From assembly GCA_023055425.1 (NCBI GenBank), contig JALGPY010000006.1, forward strand, positions 75,762,435 through 75,826,434: a stretch of DNA of 64,000 nucleotides. The letters run 5' to 3'. The translations under genes were made by a program, and so were the position numbers. How positions within the stretch are numbered: the stretch's first letter is position 1; every line of letters begins with the position of its first letter. Under the pieces are notes generated by a model. That model did not search any database and was not told the DNA's origin. It was given only the letters and a program-made list of their open reading frames with translations. Shown in pieces: positions 58,021 to 64,000 of this stretch. The stretch comes from Linanthus parryae. Taxonomy: Eukaryota; Streptophyta; Magnoliopsida; Ericales; Polemoniaceae.

Positions 58021-60633
58021 ATGGCTCAGGAGGATGATGTTAGCAACAAATCACCTTCCACCGAAACTGCCTCGGGAGAGGAGACCCGCCGTACTCCTGC
58101 GACCCCCAGCGAGGCACCGACGTTAGAATCCTTGGATGCCACCGTCCAAGGTCAGGCGAAAGCTCTCAAAGCTCAATCCGCGCAGCTAGAACGGATCTTG
58201 GCCGTTCTGGGCACCCTTGCACCAAATCCTTCAACAGCCACCACCGTCTCTCAATGAGGAGGAGGCCCTACCGCTCCAGGATTGGGAGTGTCCACCACAC
58301 CTCCCAACCCTAACCTGCAGACTTCGCCGGCGACTACGCAGCTGCCTTCGATTCAGGGGTCAACAGCTCAGATGTTGCCTCTCACTGCTCACACTCCTCA
58401 ACCTTCGGCTTTGGCATCCAACCCGACTCTGCAGTACCCCTTGCCTCCTCCAACGGCGATCTGGGGCAATGCGAGCAGCCAATATGTCCCCAATCCTTCG
58501 GCGGCATATGTGTCGCCTCCGCCTGCGGCAACCCCTCCTCCTGCTACCGAGAGAAGCATCCCAGAATGCATGACCTCTCTGCAAAAGCGCATGGACACTA
58601 TTCTGGCTCACCAGTCATTCGCGGATACCATTATCCCGAAGCTAGACAACGATCCACCCATCCCGCGGGAGATCTATCTCATGCCTAACCCGGCGGGGTA
58701 TAAGGCTCCTAAATGGGACAAGTTCGAGGATGTCAACGGGAACGCTCATGAGCATGTCATGCGTTTCATTGATGTCATGGGGCCATACGGAGCTGATCCC
58801 AAACTGCTGATGAGAGAGTTCCCAAAATCTTTGGGGAACGTAGCGTACAAGTGGTACCGAACGTTGGAAGCCGGATCCGTGAAGACTTGGGACGACATGG
58901 TCCAGAAGTTCTACACCAAGTTCTTCCAGATGGAAGAAAAGGTGACAATGATCCATCTCTCGCGGATGTATCAGAAAAGCCAGGAGGATGGGATCACTTT
59001 CATCAAGAAATTCAGGGCGAAGTCCTTGGAGTGCAAAGATCCAATGCTCGAAAGCCGGCTCGTAGAGATATGCCTGCAGTGCATGCGAGACGAATACAAA
59101 GGTATGCTCATCAATTTGCAAACACCTACGTTTTCAAAGCTGATTGAATGCACGAAGAACATCGAGCCTATAGTCGAGAGGCAGAAAAAGAAGAACGCTC
59201 CGGAGCGACCTTCGAGCGGCACCACCTACAAGATCGGGAGATTCAGTTACAAGAGGGGACGCGAAGCTGAGGTCAATACAGTTTCACCCCAGAAGCAAGC
59301 GAAGGTTGTGAACTTCGACGTACCACCTCTGCCATGCTCGGTAGAGGAGGCAAGAGACCTCTGCAGGCAGTGGCGCAAGGACGGTGTCCTACCGCCCCTC
59401 GAGAAGATACCCTCCAAGGAGATAGTAAGGGACCCTAAGTGGTGCGAGTACCACGGAAAGGTCATGCACCCCACAGCGGAATGTAAGAAGCTCAGGTTTA
59501 CATTCGACCAGAAGATGAAGAACGGTGAGCTGATCGTCAGCGATCACAGGAAGGATGTGCGCAACAATCCGCTTCCTGCCCATGCGGAGCAAGACTCAAA
59601 AGGCAAAGAGGTTGCCATGATCTCGATCGTCGACTTGGAAGAAGTCGTAGAGGATGGTCTACCCATCATCGCCGAGGTCCATGATGACGATGACTACATT
59701 ATGGACACAGAAGACGAACGTGCCGATCGGATGAAGGGGTCGCACGGCTTTAGCAGATTCTTCGACGAGATGAACTTCTCCGAGAAGTGCCGGACAGATA
59801 TGACGAAAGCAATCTTGAGGATAGCGGAGGACTATGAGGAAGATCTTGTAGTTTCCAACGGGAAAGTCATCAGGACGTCTCGCTCTACAGAAAAGATTAT
59901 GACCTTTTCTGCCAGCGACAAGAAGACAGATGCGAGCCACCAGAGGCCTCTGTACGTGACAGCTATCATCAATGGCGTCGAGTTCAAACGAGCATTCGTC
60001 GATGGAGGAGCAGCGGTCAACGTCGTTTCGCTCCACACACTGAAGCCAGCGGGGATCCCCGAGCACAAGATCGTCAGGCGTCCATCTCCGCTGATGGGAT
60101 TCGGAAGCGACTCTAGAATGACGATCGGATGGATCCGCCTGGGCGTTCAGATTGGCAAAATCAAGTGCTCAGCAAAGTTCTATGTCATAGACGCAAACAC
60201 CACGTATCACATGATCATAGGTCGAGCCTGGATTCATCGCTTCGACGCGGTTCCTTCAACGGCTCACCAGGTTATGAAAGCTATCTGGAACGACAGAGTA
60301 GTCGAGATACCGGCTTCAACGAATCCATTCAACTTGGATGAAGCACATCTTAGCGAGGCGGTGTGGTTCACCGAGATGGCCGACGAGCAAACACCGGGAC
60401 CATTCAACCCTACTCCTTTGCCTCTCTGGGAGGACATCAAGGACCAGTCACCTGCGGGAGTAATGGTGACAAGAGAAGATACCAAAGAAAAGCCGCCTAC
60501 ACGCGAAGAGGCGCCGCGTATCGCATACCATCGAAAGAATGTGTATACTCTGAAGAGAATCGCAAAGCATGACCCCGAAGGCAAGGAGATAGAGAGCTTC
60601 TACGCCAATGGGAAGAAATGCTATCGCATATGA
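58021..60633 (+). pseudogene. gag: Tat-like copy C: gag and protease, one nonsense codon
   Basis: ATG 58021 (MAQEDDVSN) opens the Gag frame. TGA at 58255-58257 interrupts it where copy B has GGA, after which the same frame runs unbroken to 60633. It includes the 19 bp missing from B. Domains as in B: Retrotrans_gag core, Cys/His segment, and a retropepsin-like domain with VDGGAAVNVVS. It ends at TGA 60631-60633, in frame with the RT that follows. Apart from that early stop it looks intact. Confidence 0.88.
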
Positions 60634-60645
60634 AGGTGCGCGGGG

Positions 60646-62121
60646 ATGTCCTCACATGGGCATGGGGATATCCCTGGGCAAATCAATCAAATCGAGCAAA
60701 TTGCGCTGACGGAAAAGCCAATCCAGGGCGCTCCGGACGAGAAACTCAAAGAAGCACCTGAATGCATGGAAGATAGGCCCAGACCACAAAATCAAGAGCT
60801 AAAGGAAGTGTTCCTCAGCCCGAACGAGGAAAAGAAAAGGCCAGTCTTTCTAAGTGCGGACCTCACAAGCGAGGAGGAGCAAGGACTGCTACAGCTCCTA
60901 ACTGAATACAAGGATGTGTTCGCATGGGAGTATGATGAGATGCCGGGACTGGATACAAGCATCACTATGCACCGCTTAGACATCATTCCGGGGTCTAAGC
61001 CGGTAAAGCAGAGCACCAGAAGCTTCAGGCCGGAGCTTAACGTGAAAATCAAGCAGGAGATTGTCAAACTCCTGGATGCCAAATTCATAGAGCCGAATCA
61101 CCATCCCACATGGCTGGCCAACATCGTGCCAATGGTGAAGAAGAACGGACAGCTTCGCATCTGCGTGGACTTCCGAGATCTCAATCGCTTCTGCCCCAAG
61201 GACGATTTTCCACTGCCCAACATCGATTTGCTTATCGATTCAACAGCGGGCCACCGCATGTTCAGTTTCATGGATGGCTTCAGCGGGTATAACCAGATCA
61301 AGATGGACCCCGAAGACGCGCGGAAAACTGCATTCATCACTCCGGTGGGGGTGTTCAACTACACAGTGATGCCGTTCGGGCTCAAAAACGCGGGTGCAAC
61401 CTATCAGCGGGCCATGATGGCCCTGTTCCACGACATGATGCATAAAGAAGTGGAATTCTATGTGGATGACCTGGTGGTTAAATCCAAGCACGAAGCAGAT
61501 CACCTCGCAGATCTGCGGAAGGTGTTCAATAGATGTAGACGCTTTCAACTAAAGATGAATCCCATGAAATGCGCATTTGGGGTAACATCAGGGAAGTTCT
61601 TGGGATGCGTAGTTCATCGCCAAGGAATCGAGCCTGACCCTGCGAAAGTATCAGCCATAACCGGCATGACGCCGCCCCATAACCAGAGTGCCTTGAAGAC
61701 ATTTTTAGGAAAGCTATCCTATCTGCGGAGATTCATCCCAGCGATCGTGAAATCACTTGCTGTTTTAGTGCCCTTCTCAAGAAAGATGCCGTATACACCT
61801 GGGGCTCCGGAGCACGAAGCTGCATTCGAAAAGCTGAAGGATCTGCTGATGTCCTCAAAAATAATGATCGCACCTCAACTGGGATCACCGCTTCTGCTAT
61901 ATCTGACGTCAACGAGGAGGTCCATAGGAGCACTCTTGGCTCAGGAGTACGAAGGCCAGGAAAGGCCTATCTACTACATCTCTCGCATCGTGCAGCCCGC
62001 TGAATCAAGGTACACAGACATCGAACGTCATTGCCTTGCTTTGTTTTTCGTAATAGAGAAATTGAAACACTACTTTGCGTCACACAAAGTGGTAGTGGTC
62101 ACCAAGAGTGATCCCATATGA
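60646..62121 (+). CDS. pol: Tat-like copy C: reverse transcriptase and truncated RNase H
   Basis: An open stretch of 491 codons in the same frame as gag-protease. RT has LRICVDFRDLNR, FMDGFSGYNQI and the intact catalytic YVDD (61459-61470). One deleted base near 61746 and one added base near 61800 relative to A shift the frame for about 20 codons but restore it. RNase H (LTSTRRSIGALLAQEYEG) stops at KSDPI as in A and B, so its C-terminal half and all of integrase are missing. It is the best-preserved pol of the three, but would need integrase from another element. Confidence 0.85.
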   Translation: MSSHGHGDIPGQINQIEQIALTEKPIQGAPDEKLKEAPECMEDRPRPQNQELKEVFLSPNEEKKRPVFLSADLTSEEEQGLLQLLTEYKDVFAWEYDEMPGLDTSITMHRLDIIPGSKPVKQSTRSFRPELNVKIKQEIVKLLDAKFIEPNHHPTWLANIVPMVKKNGQLRICVDFRDLNRFCPKDDFPLPNIDLLIDSTAGHRMFSFMDGFSGYNQIKMDPEDARKTAFITPVGVFNYTVMPFGLKNAGATYQRAMMALFHDMMHKEVEFYVDDLVVKSKHEADHLADLRKVFNRCRRFQLKMNPMKCAFGVTSGKFLGCVVHRQGIEPDPAKVSAITGMTPPHNQSALKTFLGKLSYLRRFIPAIVKSLAVLVPFSRKMPYTPGAPEHEAAFEKLKDLLMSSKIMIAPQLGSPLLLYLTSTRRSIGALLAQEYEGQERPIYYISRIVQPAESRYTDIERHCLALFFVIEKLKHYFASHKVVVVTKSDPI

Positions 62122-62280
62122 GAGGATTGTAATCTCATCTCTCCCATATGAGAGCGTTATAAAAAGAGAATTCTCCCAAATGAGAACTTCATATTTCTGG
62201 ATTGTCAATTTTGCTTCATTTTAGTTTGTTATAACTGTTAACAGTGGGTTATTCTCTACAATAGCAATCTGTACAAATGC

Positions 62281-62894
62281 GATCTTAATTGATCATCTAA
62301 GCGTATCTGTCACGATAGCAGCTCATGCAAAATGCGATCTTAATTGATCATCTAAGCCTATCTATCACGATAGCAGCCCATGCAAAATGCGATCTTAATT
62401 GATCATCTAAGCCTATCTGTCACGATAGCAGCTCATGCGAAATGCGATCTTAATTGATCATCTAAGCCTATCTGTCACGATAGCAGCCTATGCAAAATGA
62501 TCTTAATTGATCTTTTAAAAGCCTATCTGCCACGATAGCAGCCTATGCAAATGCGATCTTGATTGATCATCTAAGCCTATCTGTCACGATAGCAGCTCAT
62601 GCGAAATGCGATCTTAATTGATCATCTAAGCCTATCTGTTACGATAGCAGCCTATGCAAATGCGATCTTAATTGATCCTCTAAGCCTATCTGCCACGATA
62701 GCAGCCTATGCGAAAAACGATCTTAATTGATCTACTAAAGCCTATCTGCTACGATAGCAACTCATGCGAAAAGTGATCTTAATTGACCTTCCAAGCCTAT
62801 CTGCGGTGATAGCAGCATTATACAAATGCGATAGCAATATTGTGCAAAACGATCTTAAGTGATCTACAAAGGTCTATCTGATATGATAGCACTT
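62281..62894 (+). repeat. Minisatellite of copy C
   Basis: About 11 units of the same 54-56-bp repeat in the same order as in A and B. Confidence 0.97.
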
Positions 62895-64000
62895 GAATCT
62901 GAAAGCAAATCACAAGCCCATCTGCCAAGATGGCACAGCTGCGCAAATACGATCTCGAACGATCTAATAAAACATCTGCGAATTTATATGGCAGATAGCA
63001 AATGCGAAACATGTATATAGCATTGTGCAAGGCGAGATATGCCGATACGCATGCGAAATTGTATTTTGTTGCAAAAGCAAAGCAAATAATACAAAAGCTA
63101 TTTATCATTATGAGTCGAAAAGACTTACAATTTATCTGTCTAGATAGCAGCTTACAAGAGAAAAAGCTCAAATCTAACTACACAGCCAACATGGCTTACA
63201 ATACATTCGAAAAGTAGCTGACAAGCCAGCAGAGACACACTACGGGAATCCTGACTAAAAAGGATGAACCTAACGGTCCTAACACCGTCTCTGCGACACA
63301 CAGATCTGCGGCCAAAGATCTGTAGCAAGTAGGATGCTCCTGCGAAGAGATCAACTCGCCATTAGCTGCATCCATGGCGGCAATGGTCTGGGTGGTCCTA
63401 TGTCCAAGATCTCAGGATCTGACAAGACCCCTGTCTGATCAAGATATGTACCAGAGGAACCTCCTGTTCCGGCGTACACAGTCGCCCAGAACAGGGGAAG
63501 CAGTCATTCCTCGGGTACTGGGTTCCTTGTCATGATAGCCAAGGCCATTGACGAGCCTCCTGAGCTCAAGAACGAAGAGGCAAGAAATCCTCCTCCAGGG
63601 ATGCTAGAGGAGAATTCCGCCGTTCATTATGAGACGGTAGCACGGTCACTTCGGCGCTGCACCTCACCGGGAGGCGGCCGGAAACATGACCTGCAAACAT
63701 AATACACAAAGAAAACTCTTCGAATACACATGAGATATCATCTCCATCTTCTTTATGATGGTTATAAAGAGCAATAAGCCTCATAAAGTGGATCTTGGAA
63801 ACTATTTCTACAGCACAAAGCGCAAACTCAGGATTCACAACTTGAAGTTGCCATGAATCAACGAAAAACAAGCGTTGAAGCCAGCAGTCGTAAGGACTCA
63901 CGACAAAGCACATTTTTGGGATGAAGAACCCAAATAGCAAAGACAGGGTTTATATAGACCTTGTGGAGACTCTTCAGTTGCTAAGATGAGTCAGCAGAAT
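62895..64000. other. Copy C region after the minisatellite, cut by the window end
   Basis: Matches A and B closely except for a strongly diverged block at about 63285-63590. The antisense gene of this copy should start to appear beyond 64000. Confidence 0.6.

Larger units (their letters stand above)
24888..64000 (+). mobile_element. Head-to-tail array of three Tat-like Ty3/Gypsy copies (A, B, C) sharing LTRs
   Basis: The order is partial internal A, LTR (31859-32366), internal B (32367-43729), LTR (43730-44047 plus 57666-57978, split by the Athila-like element), internal C (57979 onward, leaving the window). Each internal unit has plus-strand gag, protease, RT and partial RNase H, then a minisatellite, then a minus-strand spliced gene, then a purine tract at the next LTR. 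Copy A begins within RT, joined at 24888-24890 to unrelated LTR sequence. RT type and the antisense gene suit the Tat lineage, in which extra frames, some antisense, are known. No integrase is present in any copy. Confidence 0.8.

Overview
This is plant nuclear DNA, most likely from a flowering plant with a repeat-rich genome. One ordinary gene is visible: an eight-exon phosphatidylinositol-4-phosphate 5-kinase with MORN repeats, on the minus strand at 1473-5114. Its GT-AG introns, the AT-rich spacers, a fragment of plastid rpl2 and the large share of LTR retrotransposons all fit a plant. Nothing bacterial is present.

Layout. 1-5691: PIP5K and its flanks. 5697-13659: a complete Ty1/copia retrotransposon on the minus strand with two 470-bp LTRs that I read as identical and a perfect 5-bp target duplication; its gag and pol are largely open but the protease is broken. 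13665-18082: AT-rich spacer with a tRNA-derived SINE-like copy and a 1.6-kb non-autonomous Mutator-like element (9-bp target duplication). 18083-18905: a patchwork of copia remnant, plastid rpl2 insertion and a small LTR with a primer-binding site. 18906-24887: nested, long, non-coding LTR-like sequence with a tandem duplication and a (ATT)n microsatellite.

24888-64000 is dominated by one Ty3/Gypsy Tat-like family in three head-to-tail copies that share LTRs: copy A (5'-truncated, 24888-31858), LTR 31859-32366, copy B (32367-43729), a second LTR, and copy C (57979 to the window end). The LTR between B and C is split by a complete 13.6-kb Athila-like Gypsy element (44048-57665, target duplication CATAA). 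The Tat-like family has gag, protease, reverse transcriptase and a partial RNase H but no integrase; a 54-56-bp hairpin-forming minisatellite follows the truncated RNase H. On the opposite strand it carries a five-exon gene with a plant-mobile-domain-like protein; all four introns of copy B have GT-AG ends and preserve the reading frame. Copies A and B are clearly damaged; C has the best pol.

The Athila-like element has one long gag-pol frame (1802 residues), a second 611-residue open frame downstream, and a striking cis feature: the 14-bp palindrome TGCGTATATACGCA and close variants occur 14 times, usually in pairs 18-19 bp apart, only in its non-coding parts (just upstream of the TATA-like box in both LTRs and in both internal spacers). 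That array, and the spliced antisense gene of the integrase-less Tat-like family, are the two most unusual things here.
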